In this document: positions 7,018-13,850 of the stretch, in pieces
Position numbering within the stretch: the first letter of the stretch is position 1
Layout of the letters: each line of letters starts with the position of its first letter
Assembly (NCBI GenBank): GCA_023399375.1
Contig: JAEWPX010000087.1
Coordinates: forward strand, 1 to 13,850
Length of the DNA: 13,850 nucleotides
Source of the DNA: Pseudomonadota bacterium
Lineage (GTDB): Bacteria > Desulfobacterota > Desulfovibrionia > Desulfovibrionales > Desulfovibrionaceae
Direction of reading: 5' to 3'
Position numbers and translations under genes: made by a program
The notes under the pieces: generated by a model
Told to the model about the DNA's origin: nothing
What the model saw: the letters and a program-made list of their open reading frames with translations, nothing else
The model's database searches: none

Positions 7018-8187
7018 CTAGGGTGCGAGCTTGTAGCGGCCGGAATCGACGATGAGCATGACCATGGAGTCGGCGTGCAGGCCGTTATGGTCCTGGGAGG
7101 AGGTCGTGTAGACGCCGGAGACGCCGACCACGTTCTGGAGCTTTTCCAGGGCGTCGCGCAGGGCCGCGGGATCGGCCTTGCCGGCTTTTTCCAGGCCCGC
7201 GCGCAGCAGCGTCAGCGCGTCGTAGGCGTAGCCCGAGTGGGTGTTGAGCGGGAACTTCTCCTGGATGCCGGCGTCGTTGTAGGCTTTGATGAAGGACTCG
7301 ATGACGATTTTCTGCGGATCCTCGTCGGGCAGGGCTTCCGGGGCCATGAGCTTGGTGCCGGGCATGATGGTGCCGCCGGCGGCTTCGCCGGCCAGTTCCA
7401 GGTAGCTGGGGCCGGGCTGGCCGTGGCTCTGCACGAGCAGCGGCCGCTCGCCGGGCAGGGCGGCGAAGTTTTTTGCGGCGATGGCTCCGGCCGGGCCGAT
7501 GGTCCAGACGATCACGGCCTGCGGCTTGGCGGCCTGCAGCTTGAAGGCCTGGGCCGAGAAGTCCGTGCCCTTGGGGTCGAAGCCCTCCTCGGCGAGGATG
7601 TCGATGCCGTATTTGCCCGCATTGGCCTTGAGTTCGGCGAGCCCGTCCTGGCCGAAGGCGTCCTTGGAGTGCATGACCGCGATTTTGGAGATGTTCTTGC
7701 CCTTGAGGTACTCGTAGATCTTGGCCACGGCCGTGGCGGTGCGCTGCGGGGCCTTGAAGGTCCAGTCGAAGGGGCCGAACTTGCCGCCGGCGATAATGGC
7801 GTCGCCGCCCACGGTCATGATGGCCGGCACCTTCTTTTCCTCGGTGTACTTCTTGACGGCCAGTCCCTCGCCCGTGGACGTGGGGCCGATGATGGCCAGC
7901 ACCTTGTCGCCCTCGACGAGCTGGCGCGCCTCGCGCAGGGCCACGTCGGGCGAGGATTCCGTGTCGTAGCTTATGAGCTTGACCGGGCGGCCGAGGATGC
8001 CGCCCGAGGCGTTGAGCTGGGCCACGGTCATCTCGGCCACGAGCTTGCTCGGCGTGCCGACCACGGCGGCGGGGCCGGACTGGGCGAACAGGCCGCCGAT
8101 GAGGATGGGGTCGCCGGTGGGCGGGGTTGCGGCGAAGGCTGCCGGACAAATGAGGAATAGCGCGAAGAGCAACAGGATTTTAGCCAT
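7018..8187 (-). CDS. LivJ-like periplasmic substrate-binding protein (type 1 fold)
   Basis: Periplasmic binding component of a LIV/HAAT-type ABC importer, 389 residues. A Sec signal peptide (MAKILLLFALFLICPAAFA, likely cleaved after Ala19) is followed by a Peripla_BP_6 domain over nearly the whole mature chain. Recognisable family segments include ILIGGLFAQSG at the mature start, GGILGRPVKLISYD, LREARQLVEGDKVLAIIGP, VPAIMTVGGDAI and YAYDALTLLRAGLEKAG. The start at 8187 is set by the signal peptide and by GGAGG about eight bases upstream. It follows the livM-like gene by 96 bases in the same direction and may also have its own promoter there (8234-8261). The ligand cannot be read from sequence; branched-chain amino acids, other amino acids, amides or aromatic acids are all known for the family. 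Confidence 0.93.
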   Translation of the reverse strand: MAKILLLFALFLICPAAFAATPPTGDPILIGGLFAQSGPAAVVGTPSKLVAEMTVAQLNASGGILGRPVKLISYDTESSPDVALREARQLVEGDKVLAIIGPTSTGEGLAVKKYTEEKKVPAIMTVGGDAIIAGGKFGPFDWTFKAPQRTATAVAKIYEYLKGKNISKIAVMHSKDAFGQDGLAELKANAGKYGIDILAEEGFDPKGTDFSAQAFKLQAAKPQAVIVWTIGPAGAIAAKNFAALPGERPLLVQSHGQPGPSYLELAGEAAGGTIMPGTKLMAPEALPDEDPQKIVIESFIKAYNDAGIQEKFPLNTHSGYAYDALTLLRAGLEKAGKADPAALRDALEKLQNVVGVSGVYTTSSQDHNGLHADSMVMLIVDSGRYKLAP

Positions 8188-8233
8188 GGGGGGAGCCTCC
8201 GGGGCGTATTGATCGCCATTAGGCGACGGCGAT

Positions 8234-8261
8234 TTTGTACCGCAACCGGAGGCGATGTAAA
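8234..8261 (-). promoter_or_regulatory. Possible internal promoter for the binding-protein gene
   Basis: On the minus strand TTTACA (8256-8261) and TACAAA (8234-8239) are 16 bases apart, in an AT-richer patch of the 96-base gap between the livM-like gene and the binding-protein gene. CAAAAT at 8232-8237 is an alternative -10 with an 18-base spacer. A small CGCC-taat-GGCG hairpin (8214-8225) lies in the predicted leader. An extra promoter would fit the usual need for excess binding protein over permease. This is by eye only. Confidence 0.4.
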
Positions 8262-8283
8262 TCATTTTTGCAAGGCGGGGCGG

Positions 8284-9198
8284 CTAGCGGCGCGCGCGCC
8301 AGTAGCCCGCGAGCAGCGCCGCGCCAAGCAGCAATCCGTTGACCAGGGTGCGCGCGTCGCCGAGAAACTGGAGCCTGGACATGGCCGTCTCGAGCACGAG
8401 CGCCGCAAGGATGGGGCGCAGCAGGTTGCCAGGACCGCCGATGACCAGAAAAAGCAGGGCCTTGAGCGAAAGCTCCAGGCTGAACTGTTCCGGGCTGATA
8501 AACCCGGTGTAGTGGCCGTGGACCACGCCGGCCGCGGCGGAAAGCCCGCCGCCAAGGCCGAAGGATACGGCGCGCACTGCGGGCCGGTCGATGCCGAGGC
8601 TCGACGCGGCATGGCGGTCGTCGCGGCAGGCGGCCAACGCCCGCCCCAGCCGGCTGTTGCGAAGGGCCAGGAAGACGTAGGCGCCAAGGGCGAGCAGCAG
8701 CAGGAAGAGAAAAAAGGTGATTCTGTCGCCGGCCAGGGCCCCGATGCCGGGCAGGGCCAGCTTGGCCTCGACCATCATGCCGGCCGCGCCGCCGGTGACG
8801 CTCTCCATGGTCAGCGCCACGTTGACGCACACGAGCGACACGCACAGCGTGGCCATGGCCAGAAATCCCTCGCCCAGGCGCTCCATGGGCCGGCTGACAA
8901 GGGCCGCGAGGAGGCCCACGCCGACGACCACCGCCGGCGCGACGAGAAGCGTCGCGCCCGGGAAACGGGCGTGCAAAAGCACCGAGGCGTAGGCCCCGAT
9001 GCCGGCGAAGGCAGCCTGCGCCAGGGAGATCTGGCCGCCGAGGCCCAGGCAGAAATTGAGCGCCAGCACGTTGACCGCGAGGAACATGTGCTGGTTGACG
9101 CCGATGAGCCGGTGGGCGGGTGTGACCAACCCCACGACCGTCATCGCGGCGAAGAAAAGGGCCAGGGACGCCTTGCGGGAGAAAAGGGCGCGCGCCAT
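8284..9198 (-). CDS. livM: LivM-like ABC transporter permease
   Basis: Inner-membrane permease of a LIV/HAAT-type importer, 304 residues, with about eight to ten hydrophobic segments. Family signatures are LNFCLGLGGQISLAQAAFAG with GIGAYAS in the first third, the cytoplasmic ATPase-coupling loop LGRALAACRDDRHAASSLGI in the second half, and LFLVIGGPGNLLRPILAAL near the end. The frame stays open upstream, but that part overlaps the previous gene and is not membrane-like. ATG 9198 (MARALFSRK) begins one base after the TGA of the livH-like gene (9200-9202), an arrangement expected for translational coupling. The partners are the livH-like permease and the binding protein; the ATPases are not encoded here. 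The symbol indicates family, not proven substrate. Confidence 0.92.
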   Translation of the reverse strand: MARALFSRKASLALFFAAMTVVGLVTPAHRLIGVNQHMFLAVNVLALNFCLGLGGQISLAQAAFAGIGAYASVLLHARFPGATLLVAPAVVVGVGLLAALVSRPMERLGEGFLAMATLCVSLVCVNVALTMESVTGGAAGMMVEAKLALPGIGALAGDRITFFLFLLLLALGAYVFLALRNSRLGRALAACRDDRHAASSLGIDRPAVRAVSFGLGGGLSAAAGVVHGHYTGFISPEQFSLELSLKALLFLVIGGPGNLLRPILAALVLETAMSRLQFLGDARTLVNGLLLGAALLAGYWRARR

Positions 9199-9199
9199 G

Positions 9200-10069
9200 T
9201 CAGGGCCGCTCGGCTTCGCTTTCGGCCGGGGCGGCCACGAGCAGGATGACGATGAGAGCGTAGGTGGCGGTTTCCTTGAGCTCGCCCGAAAGGAAAAGCA
9301 CCAGCGCCGCCTCGCAAAGCCCCAGCGCGATGCCGCCGAGGAACACCCTGGACAGCGAGGTGTAGCCGCCGATGGTCGCCGCGGCGAAGCCCTTGAGCCC
9401 AAGCCCGAGGCCCATGTCGTAACGCAGTCCCGTTTGCGGCCCGACGGCCAGTGCGGCCAGGGACGCCAGCGCCCCGGCCAGGGCGAAGGACAGCGAATGG
9501 CACAGCACCGGGTTTATGCCCATAAGGCGCGCCGCGGTCGCGTTTTGCGCCGTGGCCCGCAGCGCACGGCCCAGCCGCGTGTAGTTGAGGAAGAGCCCGA
9601 GCGCCGCCATGGCGCAAAGCGCAAGCGAAAGCGCCGTGACCGTGTCGCGGCCGAAAAAAAGCGGCCCCAGACGGATGTCCGACAGGGGGAGCAGGCGCGG
9701 CGGCATAAGGGGATTTTTACCCCAGGCCAGGATGGCCACACCCTGGAAGACGAGGCTCGCCGCCACGGTGAGCATGAGCTGGCGCAGAGGCGAGGCGCGA
9801 AGCGTCAGGCCGAGCGTGGTCGCGAACAGGACCCGGCCGAGGAGAAACCCGGCCAGGGCGGCGGCGGCCACGGCCAGGATCGGGGAAAGGTGCGTGACGC
9901 CGGCCAGGGTGGCGATGCCGAGCCCCCCCAGGAGCAGCAGTTCGCCCTGGGCGAAGTTGATCAGGCGGCTGGCGCTGTAGATCAGGGAAAAGCCCAGGGC
10001 CATGAGTCCGTAGACCGCGCCGAGGGCCAGTCCGGAGTTGACGATCTGGGCCAGGTACAGGGCGAGCAA
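9200..10069 (-). CDS. livH: LivH-like ABC transporter permease
   Basis: Inner-membrane permease of a LIV/HAAT-type importer. Family signatures are SGLALGAVYGLMALGFSLIY at the N-terminus, then RLINFAQGELLLLGG, the ATPase-coupling loop LGRALRATAQNATAARLMGI, and GLKGFAAATIGGYTS with LGGIALGLCEAAL toward the end. I chose the TTG at 10069, with GAGG (minus strand, at 10075-10078) five bases upstream. This gives 289 residues, the usual LivH length, and a normal hydrophobic start. An in-frame GTG at 10147 would add 26 residues, but it has no nearby ribosome-binding site and would translate through the terminator hairpin at 10106-10138. The stop is one base from the livM-like start. I see no clear promoter in the short gap upstream, so expression may depend on read-through past that hairpin. 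Confidence 0.9.
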   Translation of the reverse strand: MLALYLAQIVNSGLALGAVYGLMALGFSLIYSASRLINFAQGELLLLGGLGIATLAGVTHLSPILAVAAAALAGFLLGRVLFATTLGLTLRASPLRQLMLTVAASLVFQGVAILAWGKNPLMPPRLLPLSDIRLGPLFFGRDTVTALSLALCAMAALGLFLNYTRLGRALRATAQNATAARLMGINPVLCHSLSFALAGALASLAALAVGPQTGLRYDMGLGLGLKGFAAATIGGYTSLSRVFLGGIALGLCEAALVLFLSGELKETATYALIVILLVAAPAESEAERP

Positions 10070-10105
10070 GGCGACCTCGATTGGCCTTGGCGCTTGGCAA
10101 AAGAA

Positions 10106-10138
10106 GCGGGGGAACCGCTGCGCTTGCGGTTCCCCCGC
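10106..10138 (-). terminator. Terminator or attenuator between FG-GAP gene and livH
   Basis: A perfect 13-bp stem has arms at 10106-10118 and 10126-10138 with a seven-base loop. Read on the minus strand it is followed by TTCTTTTGCC, a partial U-tract. It starts 25 bases after the stop of the FG-GAP gene (10164) and ends about 36 bases before the chosen livH start. It could end the upstream transcript or attenuate read-through into the transporter genes. Its GGGGAACC/GGTTCCCC core resembles the other two gene-end hairpins. Confidence 0.75.
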
Positions 10139-10163
10139 GGGGATCACGTCGGGGTGCGGCGGC

Positions 10164-11813
10164 CTACTCCGCGTCGATGCCGAACTCGCCGGGCTGGCCC
10201 TTGCTCGAGGTGTCGAGCTTGTAGGCCAGCACGATGGTGCGGCGGGCGTAGACGCCGACCGCGCCGGGCCAGGTGTTGAGGCAGACCACGAGTTCCTTCT
10301 GGCCGTCGTTGTCGATGTCGGCCAGGGCGTAGCCGGTGACCGTGCCCTTGATGCGCCGCGTCTTCCACAGGAGGTTCATGCCCACGCCGTCCCAGTACAG
10401 GGCGTGGATTTCACCCTGGGAGAAGGTGCGGAAGGTCTCGAAGAACTGGGCGGCCAGGGAGATGTTCTTGCTGACGAGCACCTCGTAGCGGTCGTCCTTG
10501 TCCAGGTTGGCCACGATCATGGGCAGCGGGATGTAGTAGTACGTCCAGAGGTGGTCGGTCTTGGGCTTTTCCATGGGCGCCATCAGCGGGTCGAATTCCA
10601 GGCCGATGGCCGAGCCGCAGTATTCTTCCTCGGTGGCGGCCACGCGCTCGCCCTTGGCCGTGTAGACCACGATGTGGTCGCGGTCGTCGTTGAGCAGGAC
10701 CTTGTAGCCGCTCTTCTCGGGCAGGTAGGCGAAGTTGAAGGGGTTGGCCTTGGTCGGCAGCGCGAGCTTGGTGGACAGCATGGGCTGGCCGCCGGAGAAG
10801 ATCACGTTGTGCACGCCCTGGGCGAAGAGTTCCTTGGCATCGCCCTTGGAGCCCACGAGCTGGCGGGAGTAGTCGGGCGGCACCTGCGCCACGTTCATGT
10901 AGAGCTTGATGTCCTTGTAAAGCTCCTTGAGCTGGTTGCCTTCCAGAGACAGGATGAACGAACGCGGCTCCTTGAAGTAGCTGGCGGAGACGATGATCTC
11001 GGCCTTGCCGTCGCCGTTGATGTCGAGCGTGCTGACCTTGAGCAGCTTGAGGTTGGGCGAGACGGCGTAGCGGGCGATCGGCATCAGCTGGCGGTCTTTG
11101 AAGGCGTAGGTCTCGATGGAGTCCTTGGCCATGATGACGACTTCGTTTTTGCCGTCGCCGTTGAGGTCGTCGATGGCGATGCCGCTGGAGACGATGGGCA
11201 TGGACTGGCTGCGCCACACGCCGGGCGTTTCGGCCGGGCCGGCGTAGCGGAAGTTCGGATTGAGGTAGGCCTTCTGGTTTTCGTTGGTCTGGTTGACCAC
11301 GAAATCCGGGTTCATCTGGTTGATGGTCTGCTCGCCGGCGGCTCCGGCCGCGGCCGGACGCTTGAAGATTTCGTTGTTGAGCGACTGGGCGGCGCGCTCC
11401 ATGGCGGGGATGAGGTCGGCAAGCTTGGTCGTGAAGTTTTTCGGCCATTTCTTGCCGTCACGGCCGACGACCGTGATGTCCACGCTGGCCTGGTCGCCGG
11501 AGACGGTGATGGACCCGTAGGCCAGGTAGTCCGCGCTGACGGCGGCCAGGGCCTTCTTGGCGTCGGCCTCGGAACCCGGGGCCTTGGCCAGGGCGGCCGA
11601 GGATTTGGCCTTGTCCAGGGGGGCCAGGTGGCCGGGCCAGTTCATGCGCGATTCGAGCATGCTCTGCGCGCCCTGGCCCAGGTACTGGAATTTTTCGGGA
11701 CCGTGCACGGTAAAGGGGGCGACGACGTAGGTCTTGGCCTCGGCGGCGAGCGCCGGGGAGGCCAGGCACAGCATGGCCGCGACCAGAAGGACGAGGCGAC
11801 GGAAAAGCGTCAT
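10164..11813 (-). CDS. Secreted FG-GAP/VCBS-repeat protein
   Basis: An exported protein of unknown function, 549 residues. A Sec signal peptide (1-23, ending ASPALA) precedes an alpha/beta region (about 28-150). That region starts YVVAPFTVHGPEKF, holds YLAYGSI, and loosely resembles the TolB N-terminal/CsgG-like periplasmic folds. A short Ala-rich linker (153-160) leads to a repeat region with calcium-loop-like motifs: DDLNGDGKNE (215-224), LDINGDGKAE (263-272), NLDKDDRYE (near 437) and DIDNDGQKE (near 498). Such loops occur in FG-GAP/VCBS beta-propeller blades, so a propeller of several blades is likely, although the third lacks the usual Gly. There is no lipobox and no C-terminal membrane anchor, so it is probably periplasmic or exported. 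GGAGGA seven bases before ATG 11813 supports the start. It is divergent from a secreted glycoside hydrolase, and a hairpin separates it from livH. Confidence 0.85.
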   Translation of the reverse strand: MTLFRRLVLLVAAMLCLASPALAAEAKTYVVAPFTVHGPEKFQYLGQGAQSMLESRMNWPGHLAPLDKAKSSAALAKAPGSEADAKKALAAVSADYLAYGSITVSGDQASVDITVVGRDGKKWPKNFTTKLADLIPAMERAAQSLNNEIFKRPAAAGAAGEQTINQMNPDFVVNQTNENQKAYLNPNFRYAGPAETPGVWRSQSMPIVSSGIAIDDLNGDGKNEVVIMAKDSIETYAFKDRQLMPIARYAVSPNLKLLKVSTLDINGDGKAEIIVSASYFKEPRSFILSLEGNQLKELYKDIKLYMNVAQVPPDYSRQLVGSKGDAKELFAQGVHNVIFSGGQPMLSTKLALPTKANPFNFAYLPEKSGYKVLLNDDRDHIVVYTAKGERVAATEEEYCGSAIGLEFDPLMAPMEKPKTDHLWTYYYIPLPMIVANLDKDDRYEVLVSKNISLAAQFFETFRTFSQGEIHALYWDGVGMNLLWKTRRIKGTVTGYALADIDNDGQKELVVCLNTWPGAVGVYARRTIVLAYKLDTSSKGQPGEFGIDAE

Positions 11814-12108
11814 AGGGAATTCCTCCGGGTCCCGAACTGGGACCGATTTGTCCGGGGACGTGGCCGGGCGCAGGGCCCCAAAGGCCGCGCGCCCTGCATT
11901 ACTATCAAAGCCGAGGCCCTTGCAAGGGCGGGTTTCGCTCCTCGCCGAATCGCAATGTGCTCCGCCGCCCCGACATGCTGCCGTGTGGTCGCTGCGAAGG
12001 CGCTGCGGTTACGCCTCGCGCGATGTCACGGAAATGTCGCGCCCCGGGCCTTGCCAGAAGGCCGCGCGCGGCGCTAGAGGCTTTGCCGCCCGCTTCTGGA
12101 GTGGCCCC
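11814..12108. other. Divergent intergenic region with a 14-base palindrome
   Basis: This 295-base spacer lies between the starts of the FG-GAP gene (minus) and the glycoside hydrolase gene (plus). It holds the perfect palindrome GCCCTTGCAAGGGC at 11916-11929. On the minus strand its central TTGCAA could be a -35 box, with TAATGC 18 bases on, about 80-90 bases from the FG-GAP start. On the plus strand I see no convincing promoter; TTGCCA near 12050 lacks a good -10. No tRNA, small gene or repeat is apparent in the rest. Confidence 0.4.
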
Positions 12109-13692
12109 ATGCCGCGTTTTTCGTTTGCCGTCTTGCTGTTTTTCTCCCTTCTGGCCTTGCCCTGCGCCGCGCGCGCCGGCGACGACGCCGCAACCGTGGT
12201 CGTCGACGCGGGCAAGACCCTGCGTCGGACCAGTCGGGAACTGCTCGGCATCAACGTCAATTATTTCATGGACGCCGACGGCAACCGCCGCCCGGGCGCG
12301 CGCAAGCTCGCCCGGGCCGTCCTCGACCTCGGCGTCGGCACGTTGCGCTATCCCGGAGGCGAGAAGTCCGACGGCATGCTCTGGGCCGCGCCGCCTTTTC
12401 GCAAGCCCGGGCCGGCGCTCGCCCGCCTGGGGCCGGACGAATGGCCCTCCAACGACGCCCGGGTCTACGACCTCAAGCGCAAGCGCTTCGTGCACACGCC
12501 CCTGGATCTCGACGCCTTCATCCGCCTGTGCCGCCGCACCGGGGCCGAGCCCGTCATCGTCGTGGCCTACGATTCCATGTACAAGCCGGGCTCCCCGGGC
12601 GAGACCGTGCCGGACATGACGGAGCTGCTCGAAAACGCCGTATCCCTGGTGCGCTACGCCAACATCGAGCGCCGTTACGGGATCAAATACTGGGAGATCG
12701 GCAACGAATCCTATTTCTACGTCTACAACGGCGGGGCGCGGGCGGCGGATTACGCCCGGGATTTCCAGGTGTTCGCCGCGGCCATGAAAGGTGTGGACCC
12801 GTCCATCAAGGTGGGGGCCAACGGCCCGTCGGGCGTCGACGACGTGGGCGCCCTCGACAACCTGAACGGCGACAAGACGCCCTGGTGGCGCGAGGTCTTC
12901 GGCAAGGCGGCCGGAAGCATCGACTTCGTCTCGGTCCACGAATACCCGTGCTACGCCTGGTACGGCTACGACTATTACCGCGAAAACCCCGTGCGGATGC
13001 TCGGGGTGTCGGACATCGACACGGCCGCGCGTCGCTACGGCCCGGCCGGGTTCGCCGACCGGCTGCATTACCTCTTGACCGAAGTCAATTCCGCGGACTG
13101 GTACGCGCACCCGCAAAACCTGGGCTGGAAGCACGAGAACACCCTGGGGCACGCGCTCGTGCTTTTCGACATGCTCGGCCAGGCCGTGAGCGACCCGCGC
13201 GTGGTGACGGTGCAGATCTGGGCTACGCGCTGGCTGCATAACGACGACAAGCCGGAACTGTGGGACGCGCTCGACGGCAAAAACGAGCCCCTGCCCACGG
13301 GCATGGCGGTCAAGCTGCTGGCGCGGGGACTCGGCGACCGCATCGTGGCCGCCTCCGACGCCCCGGGCGTGCGCACGGTTGCCGCCTGCGACGACCGCAA
13401 CAAGCGGTTGACGGTCTACCTCATCAACAAGGACGCGGCCCGGGACGTGGACGTGCGCATCGCCGGCGCAAAGGTCGACGGCAGCGCCGCCCGCGAGGTC
13501 TACGGCGGCAAGGGGGCCGACGACCACAACCCGCGTCTGGCAAGGGAAGCCGCCGTGCCCCTGCGCGAGGGCCAGGCGCGGCTGCGCCTGCCGGCCGAAT
13601 CCCTGACCATCCTCACCGTGCCCGTAAGCGGCGACGGGACGCACTTCGCCCGGAAAAAGGCCTGGACGGCCAAACCCCGCAGCCTGGGCTAG
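12109..13692 (+). CDS. Secreted clan GH-A glycoside hydrolase (arabinofuranosidase-like)
   Basis: Probable exported polysaccharide- or glycoside-cleaving enzyme, 527 residues. A signal peptide (1-23, ending CAARA) is followed by a (beta/alpha)8-type catalytic region. Features are LLGINVNYF near the mature start (45-53), TLRYPGGEKSDG (78-89), KYWEIGNES with Glu200 as candidate acid/base, FVSVHEYPCYAWYG midway, and LLTEVNS with Glu325 as candidate nucleophile. The 125-residue spacing of the two glutamates and the RYPGG motif resemble GH51/GH39/GH79-type retaining enzymes. A beta-sandwich-like C-terminal part (about 405-510: RLTVYLINKD, LRLPAESLTILTVPV) also fits. I cannot settle the family or substrate. 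ATG 12109 is chosen for the signal peptide and GGAG seven bases upstream, although the frame is open further left. It is divergent from the FG-GAP gene and stands alone on its strand. Confidence 0.85.
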   Translation: MPRFSFAVLLFFSLLALPCAARAGDDAATVVVDAGKTLRRTSRELLGINVNYFMDADGNRRPGARKLARAVLDLGVGTLRYPGGEKSDGMLWAAPPFRKPGPALARLGPDEWPSNDARVYDLKRKRFVHTPLDLDAFIRLCRRTGAEPVIVVAYDSMYKPGSPGETVPDMTELLENAVSLVRYANIERRYGIKYWEIGNESYFYVYNGGARAADYARDFQVFAAAMKGVDPSIKVGANGPSGVDDVGALDNLNGDKTPWWREVFGKAAGSIDFVSVHEYPCYAWYGYDYYRENPVRMLGVSDIDTAARRYGPAGFADRLHYLLTEVNSADWYAHPQNLGWKHENTLGHALVLFDMLGQAVSDPRVVTVQIWATRWLHNDDKPELWDALDGKNEPLPTGMAVKLLARGLGDRIVAASDAPGVRTVAACDDRNKRLTVYLINKDAARDVDVRIAGAKVDGSAAREVYGGKGADDHNPRLAREAAVPLREGQARLRLPAESLTILTVPVSGDGTHFARKKAWTAKPRSLG

Positions 13693-13758
13693 CCCCGTCT
13701 CCCCACGAGTTGTCCTTCTTCGCAATGCCGCGCCCGTCCGCTCCAAGCAAGCATGAAT

Positions 13759-13815
13759 CATCCCCTTTCGGGGTGGTCCAGGAGGGGCCCTCGGCCCCTC
13801 CTGGCCGCCGGAGGC
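13759..13815. repeat. GCCTCCGGCG-type intergenic element, copy 2, with 12-bp hairpin
   Basis: A perfect 12-bp stem (13778-13789 with 13793-13804, CTC loop) lies after the glycoside hydrolase gene. A small CCCC-tttc-GGGG hairpin (13762-13773) is on its left and CGCCGGAGGC (13806-13815, the reverse complement of the box at 2700) on its right. No T-run follows on either strand, so it is not a classical Rho-independent terminator, although it may still mark the transcript end. The order of parts mirrors the element at 2700-2755. The remainder of 13693-13850 shows no gene. Confidence 0.55.
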
Positions 13816-13850
13816 CTCTTCCACTTCATCATCTTCCTCTCACTTTCGCA

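Noticed and set aside
5758..8160. An open frame of 800 codons on the plus strand
   Set aside because: It is antisense to the pseudouridine synthase and binding-protein genes, is Gly/Arg/His-rich without recognisable motifs, and reads through the hairpin at 6951-6990. It is a GC-rich shadow.
9199..9402. N-terminal extension of the livM-like gene to 9402
   Set aside because: The added residues are Arg/Ser/Pro-rich, overlap livH, and precede a proper ATG at 9198 coupled to the livH stop.
10070..10147. GTG at 10147 as the livH start
   Set aside because: It has no ribosome-binding site and would translate through a 13-bp terminator stem. TTG 10069 gives a family-length protein.
11916..11929. The palindrome as a proven operator
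   Set aside because: A single 14-base palindrome in GC-rich DNA is weak evidence, and no regulator gene is nearby. It is recorded only as part of the intergenic region.
10038..12077. An open frame of 679 codons on the plus strand
   Set aside because: It is antisense to the FG-GAP gene and the livH start. Its composition is typical of an opposite-strand shadow, and the minus-strand frame has a signal peptide, ribosome-binding site and repeats.
11905..13824. An open frame of 639 codons on the minus strand
   Set aside because: It is fully antisense to the glycoside hydrolase, whose catalytic motifs are clear. It has no motif of its own and crosses the 13778-13804 hairpin.
1..13850. CRISPR array, tRNA, rRNA, transposase or phage genes
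   Set aside because: I scanned the gaps and coding regions for regular direct repeats, cloverleaf-like segments and mobile-element motifs and saw none.

Overview
The window looks like a stretch of chromosome from a high-GC, Gram-negative bacterium. The likely source is a Desulfovibrio/Solidesulfovibrio-type deltaproteobacterium (Desulfovibrionaceae). This rests on the very GC-rich third codon positions, the outer-membrane lipoprotein murein hydrolase, and gene-end hairpins of the TTTTTGCAAAAA / GGGGAACC type plus GCCTCCGGCG intergenic boxes that I associate with that family from memory. It is an inference, not a phylogenetic result. I see no rRNA, tRNA, CRISPR, insertion sequence or phage gene.

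Layout. Positions 1-42 are a gene-end hairpin of an upstream gene outside the window. Rightward genes follow: aroE (74-901, shikimate dehydrogenase), a multi-pass membrane GGDEF protein (975-2183) with a good sigma70-like promoter overlapping the aroE stop, and a DUF1499 protein (2180-2677) translationally coupled to it. A GCCTCCGGCG-type intergenic element and a 16-bp bidirectional terminator separate these from the leftward lipoprotein lytic transglycosylase of MltD type (2818-4806), which carries four LysM repeats. An AT-rich divergent promoter region lies between it and a rightward SpoU-family RNA 2'-O-methyltransferase (4989-5807). That gene converges on, and overlaps by 44 bases, a leftward RluC/RluD-type pseudouridine synthase (5764-6840).

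From 11813 down to 7018 all genes run leftward: a secreted FG-GAP/VCBS-repeat protein (10164-11813), a terminator, two LIV-type ABC permeases (livH-like 9200-10069, livM-like 8284-9198) and their periplasmic binding protein (7018-8187), closed by another gene-end hairpin. No ATPase gene (livG/livF) is present here, so the importer must borrow ATPases from elsewhere. A 295-bp divergent spacer leads to a rightward secreted glycoside hydrolase (12109-13692) of clan GH-A type, with both candidate catalytic glutamates visible. The window ends in a second copy of the GCCTCCGGCG-type intergenic element.

Most of the window is ordinary housekeeping or envelope content. The parts worth a second look are the ATPase-less LIV cluster, the divergent pair of secreted proteins (FG-GAP protein and glycoside hydrolase), the GGDEF/DUF1499 coupling with a lost I-site, the antisense tails of the two RNA-modification genes, and the repeated hairpin families. 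I found no convincing new defence or mobile system.
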